A stretch of DNA of 64,000 bases from Histomonas meleagridis (lineage: Eukaryota; Parabasalia; Tritrichomonadida; Dientamoebidae): NCBI GenBank assembly GCA_020186115.1, contig WSYJ01000075.1, positions 310,001-374,000 on the forward strand. The letters are read 5' to 3'. Shown piece by piece: positions 29,986 through 40,926 of the stretch. Positions within the stretch are counted from its first letter, which is position 1. Each line of letters begins with the position of its first letter. The position numbers and the translations under genes were made by a program. The notes below the pieces were generated by a model. The model ran no database searches. It saw nothing but the letters and a program-made list of their open reading frames with translations, and was not told where the DNA came from.

Positions 29986-30684
29986 ATGGATCCAGAAAGA
30001 AAACTAAAAGAATGGATCCATAAAGATATTACAGAGAACATAGCATTAGTCAATGCACTTGGCGTAGATGAAGCTATTGAAGAAAAGCAAGAAAATTCTC
30101 ATGTTTTACTTCCAAAATTTCGAATTGAAGGAAAGACCAAAAAATACCGGAAAAAGATTAAAGCAAAAGTTGTTCCTTCAATACTAGATTCTGAAATACA
30201 AGAGATGGAGAAAATGCTTCAAGAAATTGATTTAATCAAATCACAAAATAAAAAAATCATTCATTCTAATGAAAAACTAAAAATTTCCAATGCAAAATCA
30301 TATAAAATGTTATTAGAAGATCGCCAGCTTTTAGAACAAATGCGTATTGATGCAAAAAATTCACAAATCGATCATCTGAAGCAACTTGAAGAAATACATA
30401 ATGCCAAAAGAAAAGAGATGATCGAGAGCGCCAGGAGCAAGCATGCCCAAGCAGAAATTACCAAACAACGACTTTTGCTAGAAGATAATCTAAAAGATCT
30501 CTCTGACGAAGTTGTTCAATTAGAGCGAAAATTGACTGAACTTAGGGCAAAAAGGAGTCAAGAAAAAAAGGAAATTGAAGTCCAAATTGCAAAATTGAAA
30601 AAAGAGAATACAAATCTAAAGAATGAACTTGTCCAAATAGAGAAAAAAATGAACACAACGCGCACGAGATACACCAATAAATGA
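29986..30684 (+). CDS. Coiled-coil protein, function unknown
   Basis: 232 residues. The N-terminal 65 residues are basic-acidic mixed; from about residue 68 to the end there is continuous heptad-like coiled coil (EMEKMLQEIDLIKSQNKKI... to NELVQIEKKM). No other domain. Only 23 bp separate it from the upstream gene, yet it has its own promoter boxes. Probably a structural cytoskeletal or flagellar component. Confidence 0.7.
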   Translation: MDPERKLKEWIHKDITENIALVNALGVDEAIEEKQENSHVLLPKFRIEGKTKKYRKKIKAKVVPSILDSEIQEMEKMLQEIDLIKSQNKKIIHSNEKLKISNAKSYKMLLEDRQLLEQMRIDAKNSQIDHLKQLEEIHNAKRKEMIESARSKHAQAEITKQRLLLEDNLKDLSDEVVQLERKLTELRAKRSQEKKEIEVQIAKLKKENTNLKNELVQIEKKMNTTRTRYTNK

Positions 30685-31181
30685 CTTGTTCCTCATCGGG
30701 AAAAGCCATTGTTGTTATGTAAAAAATTGTTTTTTGCGAATTTTCCATGTTCGGTATCTTATAAATCAATGCAATTTGGAATTGAAGGAAACATCCAAAC
30801 AAATCAATACTTACAAAATTACATGCGTATGGTGTTATGCCAACATATATATGTAATAACAATGGTGTAAATGAATGTCCTTATTTTTTGAAATCGCTTG
30901 CAGTAGTATTAAAATTAAGCATGCGATAAGATATTATTATTATAGAACTGAGTGCTATTGTAGTTTGATTCCTCAGTTTACGTTTGTTTGATGAGCATCA
31001 CTTCCACATCTTTTTATATAAAATGATTCACAATAAACAAAAACAGAAAAACTTTTTATTACCACATTTCAACATATATTATTATACACAAATTCATTGG
31101 TCCTGTCTTCCGTTATCAATTTATTAAATTCATTGTTCACATCTTCGCGCTTTCCTCCCCTATTTGATGAAATATTATTAT
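30685..31181. other. Gene-free spacer with a dispersed repeat fragment
   Basis: The segment 30810-30890 resembles 27021-27110 within the mariner unit (shared core CCAACA..ACATATGTA.TAA.AATGGTGT). In one plus frame it reads VMPTYICNNNGVN. It looks like a fragment of a dispersed gene family. The rest is AT-rich. Confidence 0.35.
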
Positions 31182-31520
31182 TTACATTTGACAACGATTT
31201 TGTTTTCGTTGTTTGTTTCTTATTTCGTCATAAAAACACACAGATTTGAGGTTAGCACATGAACATAATGCATAGCTTGCAATAATACCAACACAATGTC
31301 CTTGAGCAATATAATGAAATGACCTCTCTAAAATCGTAATAACAAAATTTGATATATTAAATGATATAAATTTTGCATAAAAGCAAAATGCAAATTTCTC
31401 AATGCTTTTAATATTTTCCTGATTGAATGAAATGCGCAAGCTCCAATTCTAACACTCCTGTTGGTATCTCATACTTATTTCCTTTTACTGCAGGATAGGA
31501 ATTTCTCTCATATTATAATT
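31182..31520 (-). pseudogene. Decayed BspA-like leucine-rich-repeat fragment
   Basis: An 85-codon frame (31182-31439) shows the BspA repeat rhythm (FNQENIKSIEKFAFCFYAKF... ITILERSF ...ALCSCANLKSVCFYD) in worn form. Upstream, to about 31520, the same pattern continues in other frames (IPTGVLELEL; VRIGACAF), indicating frameshifts. No signal peptide or membrane anchor. A dead relative of the gene at 24712. Confidence 0.5.
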
Positions 31521-31624
31521 TCAATACTTTTCTGAATCAAAATTTAAATATTTCATGTTTTCCCAATTTATAATAGCGCTTCACTAATCGTTAACTGCAG
31601 CCAATTTTAACATTTTTGAGGTAA

Positions 31625-31774
31625 ATGCAGTCTCAAAATTTTTCAAATCTAAGTTTAGTAACTCCATTTCCTATTGACACAGTAACTAAAGTAATCTTTC
31701 CACTAAAAGCAGAGTTTAAAACAACAACTTCACTTGTGAGTTATATGTTTTTCTTTCCTCAAATTGACTATTAA
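31625..31774 (+). CDS. Possible 49-residue protein or first exon
   Basis: ATG frame MQSQNFSNLSLVTPFPIDTV... ending FFFPQIDY. The composition is protein-like rather than random AT, and ATCGTTAAC lies about 35 bases upstream. It could be a tiny gene, a gene start cut off by rearrangement, or chance. Confidence 0.25.
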   Translation: MQSQNFSNLSLVTPFPIDTVTKVIFPLKAEFKTTTSLVSYMFFFPQIDY

Positions 31775-32032
31775 TTGAAACGTACATGTTTCATTTAAGA
31801 ATTCTTCAAATGTGTACACAAAAAAAGAAAAGAACATATAGGAAGAAACCCATTTTTATGAGTAAATATACCGAAAACTTGTGGAAGTGGAATTAATTTT
31901 GGTAAAAAAATTAAGTAAATGAGAAGCGTAAAATATAATGGAAATGCTTAGTTATGGATATTAATCAAAATAAAGAATAAAAAAAATTGATTTATTTGAA
32001 AATTGTTTACAAAAAAAATACATTTATATTTT

Positions 32033-32284
32033 TCATATAATAAGTGTGTCTGTAAAAAGTGTACTTTGTAGATCATCATATTGTGGGTCTTGCCCTAAAT
32101 TATTTTCACAATAATTTAGATTGATTGGTCGAGAATGACGTCTAAGTGAACGTCCTATAATTGCTGGATCCATTGCAAATAGGGAGTCATTTGATTTATA
32201 TATTGGAGCATCAAAAAGATTAGAATTGTGGCATATCAAGAATAACAATAAAACAAGAAAAGTGACAATAGAACAGAAAGAAAA
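32033..32284 (-). pseudogene. Orphan C-terminal tail of a membrane protein
   Basis: Open from a stop at 32285-32287 without ATG. It encodes a hydrophobic span (SIVTFLVLLLFLICH) followed by a polar tail of about 60 residues with YDDLQSTLF near its end. That is the layout of the 3' end of a type I surface protein whose ectodomain is missing. It lies directly beside the Helitron's 3' side, so the element or a later deletion may have removed the rest. Confidence 0.4.
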
Positions 32285-32376
32285 CTATGTTAAAGCGTTT
32301 AGTTGTTTTAAATATCAACAAACTAATATATAACTCACTCATATCAAAATTAAATAAAAAATTTGTTTATGGTCTT

Positions 32377-33830
32377 TTATTCAAACTCATTTTCGGCCTG
32401 TTCATTTTGTTTTGTTTGAATATAAGGATTTATATGAAATGTAGGTTCACCATCTGGCCATTTATTCAAACCAAATAGCATTACATTATTTAAAGACTTC
32501 ACTCTAGATAAAGCCACATAAAGTGATCCATGGGCGAAAGCCTTTTCACCGATATCAATTGCACATTTTTCTAGTGTTTGACCTTGGCTTTTATGTGCAG
32601 TAACTGCCCATGATAACTTTACAGGGAATTGATACATAAAAATTATCTTTCCATTATTAATTTGATACTCAGTCGATTTTGTTCTTGTTACCATTACTGG
32701 ATTTTCACTGCTATCCTGAGTATCAAATCGAATAAATAGAACATCAAGTTGTTCATCATATCTATTTACATAACCTCTCGAACCATTTATTAAATGACGT
32801 TCAACATTAACATTTTTGATATAGCATGACTCTTGCACCATTAGAAATTATTAATTGTAATGAAATGATCGAATTATATTTTTTTTCATTGTTCCACATA
32901 AGATTCCAATTTCAGATTTAGTAGCAGCACGTATATCTGAAATTGATAATTGTCTTCTTATAGCATCTTCTATTCTATCATTTGAATTACCAACATAAAA
33001 GTTTTGTTGACGAACGAAAAATTGTGCTTCAATCTTTATTTTTTTGCAATTATAGATTTCGTTTTTTTTTTTTCTAATATTAACATGTTATACATTTGTG
33101 CATGTTGATTTGATAATGTAATAACCATACCATTAGGATTATCACCACCAACGAAAAAATCTATTGCTTCGAGTAAATCATCGACTTTTCCAGGACAAAA
33201 TCTTTTTTTGAGTTCTTATTCTACTTCAGGATCTAGAGGTTCACCATCTTTATGCTGTCGGATATTTTCTAAAAGTTTTATAAATATTATCTCATCCTCT
33301 AATTGCCGCATTAGTGTTTTCAATTCCCATTGGATAAACTCAGTAAATGTAGCACTTTCATAAAATTGCTGAAGTGACTATAGGAAATCGTCAGATGCTC
33401 TTGTTACTGCAGGTACTTGTGCTAAATTTTCAAATAATAAAATACTTTTGCCTTCAAAAGGAGAAATTCCAAATACACTTTTTTCTGTGCCATAATTTTT
33501 CGCAGACCATTTTCAAGCGCAAAAAGAACTTTAGCATACATCATTGTTACTTCATCAATTATAATCACTTTAGCATAAGTCATAGCTAGTCCATTTGGCT
33601 TTGAAACATCCAATGAACAGATAATTTCTTCAATATTATTTTTTTTTATAGTAAATAATCCAAATGTTGGATGAACTGTTTTACCATCTATTAAACTTGC
33701 TGCCATACTTGTAGAAGCACATACAACATATGGAATTTCATTGATTTTCAACAAATTTATTATGGAATTGATAAGAAAACTTTTTCCTGTCCCTGCTTTT
33801 CCTTTTATAAATGCAGTTAATTGTTGTCCG
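32377..33830 (-). pseudogene. PIF1-type helicase part of the Helitron, broken
   Basis: Walker A is readable at about 33780-33810 (GKAGTGKSFLINSI), then STSMAASLIDGKTVHPTFGLF and Walker B IIDEVTMM in the frame ending at 33422. The C-terminal motifs lie in a 154-residue frame at 32377-32841: AVTAHKSQGQTLEKCAID and GSLYVALSRV (motifs V/VI). Stops and frameshifts between 32842 and 33421 remove continuity. All motifs themselves look intact, so decay is moderate. Confidence 0.75.
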
Positions 33831-34671
33831 GCTAATAATCTATTCTTAACTTGATTGAATATATAACGCTCTCCATCGTTAAATTTTCGCTCGAAATTTG
33901 CTAAATTAATGTTAGATTTATTGATTTCTTGATTATTAAATGAATAACATATATATTTATTTATCTGAAAATTTGAGGACGATTAGATATATCAGTTATT
34001 ACATCTGTATTTATAATATTTATTGATCTAATATAATTTAATACTTGATCAATTTTGATTTGATTTTCATTATTTATTTTATTTTTCAAAGCATTGAGAA
34101 AAGGAAACATATCATAATTCATTGAAGATATATTTGTAATAAAATCTTGAGTATTATATCTTGGAGAATTTAGCATATAAATAATCAAATTTTATATAAT
34201 ATTGAAATATATGATCTTCTTCTGGAATTGAAACGCCATGATATTCCATTGATTGTTGCCAACTTTCTTGATGTGATTTAATTTCTTCGTCTGATCTCCA
34301 GCAATTTGCAAGGACAGTTTTAAGATAGCAGAAATCATCAATATTTAATGTAACTGTAAAACGTTCAGTTAATATTATTTGGGGCTTACCCCTTCTCATA
34401 ATTTTAAGAGCTTCAGCATTTTCTAAATTTTCAGCAGGATATAAAAAATCTTCTGAATCAATTAAAACCAATGGATTTAAATTATATTCTTCCCATTTTG
34501 ATCCGACAGCAAGAGTATTACTTGGTCGTTCTGTTCGATTTGGCTTATTTAAAATAATTGCTGCTTGTTCAGGACTATTTCCTCTATTAATTTTATCAAT
34601 ATATTGTTTGTTTGAATAATTGGATGGAACGATATCATAAAATGATAAATAATCAAGAATATTAATACTTT

Positions 34672-35445
34672 CTAAACATTTTGGTCGATTGAAATATTTT
34701 TCGATAGGTGTTGCATTTGAACACCATCTCTATATAAAGTTTTCCTACTTTCTGGAGGTTTTAATGTTAAATATGTGGAAGACATGCTTGATCCGAAATA
34801 TTCATAAGAAACAATTTTAGTTACAGCTTCTTCAACAGATACTATTCTAGCATGAAATAAGGTTTGATAAGGATTTGCATTTGTATCATTTTGACGTTCC
34901 ACTTGAACTCTAAGATTTGGTTCAGCTTTGAAATTATATTTAACGATATAATGTATAGCATTTGCTGAACATTCTGTATGAACTGAATTTTTTAAAATAT
35001 GTATGTGACAATGACCACCCCAAGTTAATAAAAAATAAGGTGAGTATTCCACAATTCTTTTTTCATTGTCATTTCTAGGTAAAACTAAATTACCATTTTC
35101 GTCAATATGTATACTATTGCAAGATTGTTTGGGAAAGCCATATTTGCATGCGGCGGTTTCATCACCTTTTTTGCACCTAATTAATTTACACTCATGAATC
35201 ATGTTGGTCCTCACTAATTCAGATAATTTTGGTGTAATAGAAGAAGGTAAAGATGCAAAAAAATTTCGAGAAATGTTTTCTAATCTGTCTTTAAGCCATA
35301 TTAATGCATGAACATGTGGTGCACCTCTGGCTTGAAATTCTAAACGCCAGCAATAATTAGTAACTTCACCAAAGTTCATATTTTTAATTAAATGATTAAA
35401 TCCATCTTTTTTAATTTTTGTAAATCTTTTTTTCCGAATTAACAT
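34672..35445 (-). pseudogene. Helitron Rep (HUH nuclease) segment
   Basis: 257 open codons. EFQARGAPHVHALIWL holds the HUH metal-binding pair (H-V-H), CKYGFPKQSCNS is the Helitron cysteine/FPK motif, and AIHYIVKYNFK gives the two tyrosines of the Y2 rolling-circle active site. This is the best preserved part of the element but lacks its neighbours in frame, so it is counted as a pseudogene. In intact elements it nicks and joins single strands in rolling-circle transposition. Confidence 0.8.
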
Positions 35446-35955
35446 TTCCTCAAACGGGCAAAATCTAATATCTAATTTAACACGTGAAGATTAATTCTAT
35501 TATTTATAAAAGAAGCTTTTTTAGCCATTATAGCATTATATAAAAAAAGAAAAATTGTACACTGTAATCTACCACACCTAAACAAATAATGAGAACCGAA
35601 AAGAACAGCAGCTTTTTGGCGAATTGTTTTACCGGGAATGATTGGCATATTGCCAAAAGGGAATATTATAGGAAAACACATTAATAGAGCCTGTTATATA
35701 TCAACATAAATTATTTCACCATATTTCTCGGAATTTGGCAATGTAATTGGTATTTTTGTATAATCAATTTTATTGCTATTTTGATTTTCGCTAATGGGTA
35801 TCTCAGCAATACCAATAACATCATTGTTTGATGCAAAAGCTGGATCGATTTTTGTTCTGTAGAAATTTACATCCAGTGGAGCAATTTCTGAATATAACGG
35901 GTTATTATTTATCAGTTAATTTAAAATAGAATTCAGTTTCTCCATGTCAGGCTTT

Positions 35956-36636
35956 TTATGGCTGTTTAATAGGGAATCTAAGTTTAGATACCCTGTACCA
36001 CTTTTTCTTGAACTTGAAAAAAAATGTTCCATGAGAGTGAGGTGAACCAATACCACCATTTTCAATTTGAACATTACCATATAAAAAACCGATTGATAAA
36101 TTGCTATTAATAAGAAATCGTTGATCACCATCAAGTGATTTGAATATTTCCGGAATATTATCATACATTTCTTCCATTTTACGATTGAATATTTTAATAT
36201 CTTGCATAATATGTATAGAACTATTCCACATAAAATAATTTTTATAATCCGATTCATAATTTTTGTCATAATCTAATATTGGTGGTAAAGAATGACTTGA
36301 ATATTTTTTTAGTAGATTTAAAAAGTCGAAATGATAAGGTTTTAACTGTTTAAAGTGTTCAATGTACAGAGAATTCAAACGTGTATCATTGTCATTACAA
36401 TCTTTTAGTAAAACGTAAATTTGAGGGGGGTCTGAATTAACGGTGGCAGATTTTGCTAATGAAATAAGTCTATTAATTCTTGTTGGAAGATTAAACTTTA
36501 AAAGTTGAGTACGGAATGAAGAAACAGAATAACACAAAGAAGAAAAAAGAGAAGAAAGAGTAGGCTTTATTGTCTTGTTGGTTAAATGATCGAAAATGAA
36601 TCTGTTTATGGCGAAGAATTCATTGTAGAATTCCAT
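35956..36636 (-). pseudogene. Unrecognised frame fused to the Helitron 5' side
   Basis: 226 codons from ATG, protein-like composition (FNLPTRINRLISLAKSAT..., SIGFLYGNVQIENGGIGSPHSHGTFFFKFKKKWY). The frame breaks near 36000 and continues in the next frame into Helitron-like sequence. The HSHGTFFFKFKKKWYR end weakly recalls the C-terminal box of a ubiquitin-specific protease, but this is not firm. It is either a host gene cut by the Helitron, or a captured or N-terminal part of the element. Confidence 0.4.
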
Positions 36637-36824
36637 TTAGAGAAGTGAAGAGATTATGAGGTTTTTCTGTGAGCATAGAATTTTTAACTCAAATATGATC
36701 ACCCGATCATTGAGATGTCAAAGTTAAATCTAGGAAGAATTGATAATAATAATTTAGGGGTAAAAAAACATGATAAAAAAAAATTTTGTAATTAATATAA
36801 CATATAAATAAAACATGAGGTGAG

Positions 36825-36899
36825 CTGGTTGTTATGATTTACTTTAAAATTTCCGACCACAAGCGGCCGGAAATTATAAAGTAAATCATAACAACCCAG
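36825..36899. repeat. Long hairpin with 31-bp arms
   Basis: Arms 36825-36855 and 36868-36899 are inverted copies differing by one base and one extra G, around a 12-base loop; the right arm reads CGGAAATTATAAAG outward. It sits at the upstream side of the Helitron region and interrupts a short coding frame at 36900-37025. Possible transposon end, fold-back element or MITE. Confidence 0.7.
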
Positions 36900-37025
36900 T
36901 GCGAACCGAATGTTTTTAATTTCAAGAAATTTTGATAATTCTAATATTATTAGTGCAAACTTTTTTTTAAATTTTAATAATATATAGAATCGCGATTTTA
37001 AAAGCACTGAAATTTTCAATGGCAT
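36900..37025 (-). pseudogene. Gene start cut off by the hairpin
   Basis: ATG at 37025 begins MPLKISVLLKSRF and runs about 42 codons before entering the hairpin at 36899. A well-formed promoter (37081-37099) lies 56 bases upstream. The remainder of the gene is not found beyond the hairpin, so it looks like a host gene decapitated by insertion or rearrangement. Confidence 0.35.
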
Positions 37026-37080
37026 TGAATCGAAATCTTCGACACCACTTTTTATATGATAAGTTGTCCGGCCAAAATTA

Positions 37081-37099
37081 AACCGTTATTTCGACCGTT
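37081..37099 (-). promoter_or_regulatory. Double AACGGT promoter without an intact gene
   Basis: On the minus strand this reads TAACGGTCGAAATAACGGTT: two Myb-type cores 13 bases apart, facing the truncated frame at 37025. It looks the same as live promoters in the window. Confidence 0.5.
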
Positions 37100-37596
37100 A
37101 ATAAACACAGAAAATAAAATTGATAATTTATTTACAACATTTTATCTTTTTCCGCATATCTTCATTTCCCCATAGTCTGTTTATCTGATTGCGACTTTTT
37201 AATTTTGATTAGGGAATACATTTCAAAACTCCATAGTTGTTCTCAGAAAAATATTTTGCATATTTCCAAATTTTTAAACTAATTAGTGTACATGATGATG
37301 TATTATTCAATAATTTTTATACAGCCCCGGACAAGTAAAAATCCCCACTGGCCGACAGGAAGTATTTTCGTCATCATGCTTCCACTTATTTCAAAGCAGT
37401 GCTCTGAAAATCATTTATCGTTAATAGAATTTCCTATCGGCTGTCCACGGATTTTTGAAAATAACAGTATTCATATTGTTCACATTAATGTACGTAAATA
37501 TAAAAGATAGAAAAATAATAATGCCTCATCAAAAAAAATTAACAGTTTGAGGGTATATTAAGTTATTAATAATTTTTTTGTTAAATTTATTTCGAG
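37100..37596. other. Spacer with a GC-richer coding-like patch
   Basis: Around 37320-37400 GC rises (ACAGCCCCGGACAAG, CCACTGGCCGACAGG). Short frames on both strands cross it (plus from an ATG at 37292; minus reading KILPVGQWGFLL), neither recognisable. Probably a remnant of a gene or repeat. Confidence 0.3.
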
Positions 37597-38223
37597 TTAT
37601 TTTTCCTCCTGTATTCGATTCTCTTCTTCTTCCAAAGGTTCTTCATCACCATAGTCATTTAAATTTTGATAAATCAAATCAAATGTTGAATCTGCAGCAT
37701 TTTGAAAAGATGGATCATAATCCATGTCTTCTGTACCCCACATGAAAAAAAGTGATAAATCACATGAACTAATGTTACGACTATTTAATATCTTTGAATA
37801 GTGATTTATGGATTCTAGAGGTAGAACTTTCTTGTTGTTTTTGATGATATCATTAATTATATCAAAAACTATTCCTTTACAAAAGTAATAATCGTCTCTG
37901 GAGTACATTGGTAAGTATTTTGCGTCATCATCTTTTTCTTCCTCTTCTTCTTCCTCTTCTTCTTCCTTTTCTATTTGTTGACGAATTAAACGAAACGTTT
38001 TATCTAATGCCACTCCATAAGGTGTTCCAGAAGATAGAATTTCAGTACACCATAACTCCATTTGAGAAAGTTCATCAATATCTGTGTAACGATTTTTTAA
38101 TTTTTCAACAAGATTTATAAGAGTTTTTTGAGGTGGAACTCCTAAATTATTTCTAACAGCATGCCTTATCTCGGTGCATAAATTTTTAAGATAGCTATAA
38201 TCTCTGTGTTTGGGTGTTTGCAT
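37597..38223 (-). CDS. Acidic protein of unknown function
   Basis: 208 residues from the ATG at 38223 (MQTPKHRDYSYLKN). The frame is open a further 38 codons to a TTG at 38337, directly after a stop, and that extension is also protein-like, so a small upstream exon or a lost start is possible. The protein has helical segments, an acidic run of about ten Glu around residue 95 and a Glu-rich C-terminus. No domain recognised. No promoter box found nearby. Confidence 0.5.
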   Translation of the reverse strand: MQTPKHRDYSYLKNLCTEIRHAVRNNLGVPPQKTLINLVEKLKNRYTDIDELSQMELWCTEILSSGTPYGVALDKTFRLIRQQIEKEEEEEEEEEEKDDDAKYLPMYSRDDYYFCKGIVFDIINDIIKNNKKVLPLESINHYSKILNSRNISSCDLSLFFMWGTEDMDYDPSFQNAADSTFDLIYQNLNDYGDEEPLEEEENRIQEEK

Positions 38224-38414
38224 TTGGGAATAGGAGAATTTTCCCCTGCAAAAACGATACACTTTTTCAATTGAAAACTCACAAATTTGTGAGTCAAATA
38301 ATGCCAAAGAATTTATGTAAAACAATAAAATTTCCAATCAGAAGTTATAAGATTTAGAAAAAGAAAATATTAAAAAATGAATTAAAAATTTTTTTATTTC
38401 TCATTTAAGTTGGT

Positions 38415-40484
38415 TTATATATCTTTTGTTTCTTCTATCTTTTTATTGAACTTTACACATAAGATTGTACATACTAAAGCAAAAACTATAGCAAATATTA
38501 CAATTAATGCTATTGCCCAACCTTGTAAGCCGCCATTTGAATTACTTTCTTCGATTAAGGAACTCATTGGTTCTATTAATTGACCATTTTCTGTTGTATA
38601 AGTTGACGAACCGAAATTAACAGTAACACGAACACCATTACTAAAAACAGTTTGTTGTACCTTTAAATCATCAGTTAAATATATGTGATCAGTCATTTCT
38701 TGGTATGCAGTCATTTTTGAGACAACTTCAGCAATTTGATAAGAATTTTTAAGTTTATCTTTATAAGTCTCAAAAGCATTCTGGGTGATAGTATAAGTTG
38801 GAGGTGTTCCATAAAGTCGATTAAATAAATCTTTTTTATCCCATGTAGTTAGTATTTTTGGATTTGAATCACCAGTACTATAATAAGATATAACACAATC
38901 ATGATAAACAAGTTCGAAAAGTGGAACATTATAAATTTCATTTACACTTCTTTGATATTGCTCTTCTGTTGTTGCAAACATTGCATTACCCATTAAGCCC
39001 AAGAAATAATCACAATAAGGAACAGCAAAATCTCTTCCTTCTTCACTTCCAATGACAAGTTTTCCATGTTCATTTTCACGGAAGTATCTTAAAAGTTCAT
39101 TTCGATTTTGTTTCACTTCGCTTCTAACCATTGGATGATCATGATGATAACATTCGAAAAATAATGTTGCTGTTGAACCATCGATATATCTCGATTCAAA
39201 ATGATATTCATTATTCGAAAATTGTTTTTCGTAATCACTTTTCGCATATTTAAGATATGTTTTATCACAAATTGCATATACATCAATTCTTTGTGGTGAA
39301 TTTGATAAATTTGCAACATTGTCTAATGTTTCCATTTTACCTGAAGAATCAATAATTATATCATTTGGATATGCATAAGGCCAATTTGCATTCCAATCGA
39401 TCCATCCCTTATCACAAAACTCTCGATTTCCAGTATTTTGATATGAATCGTAAACATTTATTAATACATATGAATAATTTTCAAGTACTGTACCAAGATT
39501 TTCTCTTACTGAACCAAAATCTAAAATATGATCAAATCCTAAATCATATAATTGATCATATAAAGATATTCGACTAATATTCCATCTATCTCTGAAATTC
39601 ATAAGTGCTGAACCAATAAGTTTATCTATGTTTGGATTCTGTTTAACTTTCTCAGTAAATGGAACAACTAATCCTTTATCTTGTGCAATTTTTCGATAAC
39701 GTTTCGCCATTGCTACATGATTACCTTGCAAAAATATTAATCTCATTTTCCGTGTATATAAAAATTTCCCTTTTGATAACATATGTGTTATAAAGAAATG
39801 ATGATCTCCATTTAAACTTTTATCAATTGCTACATTACCATCGTCAGGCGTATCAATTACATACATTAATGAATTCTTTCCATTTGTTATGCCAAACCAC
39901 GGCATTGATAAGAAAAACATATAACTTTGAGTACTATCTTAACAACCTGATGTTGAACATATTTTATCGCCACTTAAATAATTTTTCCCTTCACCAAATG
40001 GTATAATCATTCGATCAACACCTTTAGTAGTTGCAAAATTCATTGGAAAAGTAGGCGGCTTAATAGTTGAATTAGGATCTGCATCATATGAAATATTTAA
40101 TTCATCTTCATTAAGATCTTAATTTAATTTGAAATTCGTTTTTTTGATTTTCTAAATTTATTGTTGCTGATGTTTGTGAATGTATTTCAACAGATCTAAT
40201 TGTTGAGGATCCCAGGTCAGTATTATTCCATGGCAAATAACTATTTGATAATTTATCAAATATTCTCATCCGTTGATTACTAAGATCAATCGATACATTA
40301 ACTTTATTACTTAGTGAACTGTTCCAAACCAAATTCTCTTGGAGTATCATCATATTTAAAATAATATGAACCATCTTCTCGCATCTCATATTCAATTTGA
40401 TCAGAACCATCATGTGGCCATGTAGAAAAGCTTTTCCTTATGGGAACTCTTTCTGATCTTGTAAGAAAAAAAGCATTTGTAAAA
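38415..40484 (-). pseudogene. Glycoside-hydrolase-like membrane protein, broken
   Basis: The 3' part (38415-39920, 501 codons) is open and looks like a TIM-barrel sugar hydrolase of the GH101/GH129/DUF5696 kind (MPWFGITNG..., AMAKRYRKIAQDKGL, LFELVYHDCVISYYSTGDSN), followed by a C-terminal span (WAIALIVIFAIVFALVCTIL) and a basic tail. Upstream the same protein continues through a TAA at 39939-39941, then a frameshift near 40120 and another near 40325, back to about 40484 (VPIRKSFSTWPHDGSDQIEY). The N-terminus and any signal peptide are missing. Family placement is by pattern, not search. Confidence 0.65.
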
Positions 40485-40568
40485 AAATTTGAGTTTTAAA
40501 CGATAAAAAATCATTGAATTCCATTTTGAAATTTTGAAAGATTTCAATTGAAATCACAAAATTTTACA

Positions 40569-40592
40569 GTTTCTTCTATCTTTTTATTGAAC
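40569..40592. repeat. 24-bp copy of the hydrolase gene's 3' end
   Basis: Identical to 38428-38451, which encodes the FNKKIEET part of the C-terminal tail. It sits just upstream of the pseudogene's 5' edge, same orientation. It is probably the scar of a tandem copy removed by recombination. Confidence 0.5.
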
Positions 40593-40926
40593 ACCAAAGG
40601 AAAACTTCTGTTTCATCATTCAATTGATTCTTTGATGACTAATAAAATGTCATAACAACAGTTTTTTGTTTTAGAAACATCTCTATTATTTTTTTTGGAA
40701 ACTCATAAATTTCAATAAACAATTATAAAGTTTAAGACTTATAATTAAGAAGTAATTCAACTCTCTCTGGAGATTCTTATCTATTTTTTTATTGTTTAGT
40801 TATATATTGCTAAAGAAAGCAAAAGAAGGAATTGCAAGACAAAACACCAAATATTTGAATTGTAATGACGGTTTCTGTTCTTATCGTTTTGCAATCAAAA
40901 AGTGTAAATCTGACAAGCCCAAACAG

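Larger units (their letters stand above)
32377..36000 (-). mobile_element. Decayed Helitron (Rep-helicase element)
   Basis: In minus-strand order: an N-terminal Helitron-like region (about 35700-36000, with EKLNSIL*, NNPLYSEIAPLD), a CFPIIFPFGN...RCGR stretch (35472-35681), the HUH Rep (34672-35445), a linker (33961-34471) and a PIF1-type helicase (32377-33830). Many frameshifts and stops break the single large protein a Helitron needs. Rep-then-helicase order is diagnostic. I could not define the TC and CTRR ends; a long hairpin at 36825 may belong to one end. Confidence 0.75.

Noticed and set aside
36042-36130. Ubiquitin-specific protease identity for the frame ending HSHGTFFFKFKKKWYR
   Set aside because: Only the last 20 residues resemble the USP C-terminal box; no Cys box or other USP motif is visible, so no function was assigned.
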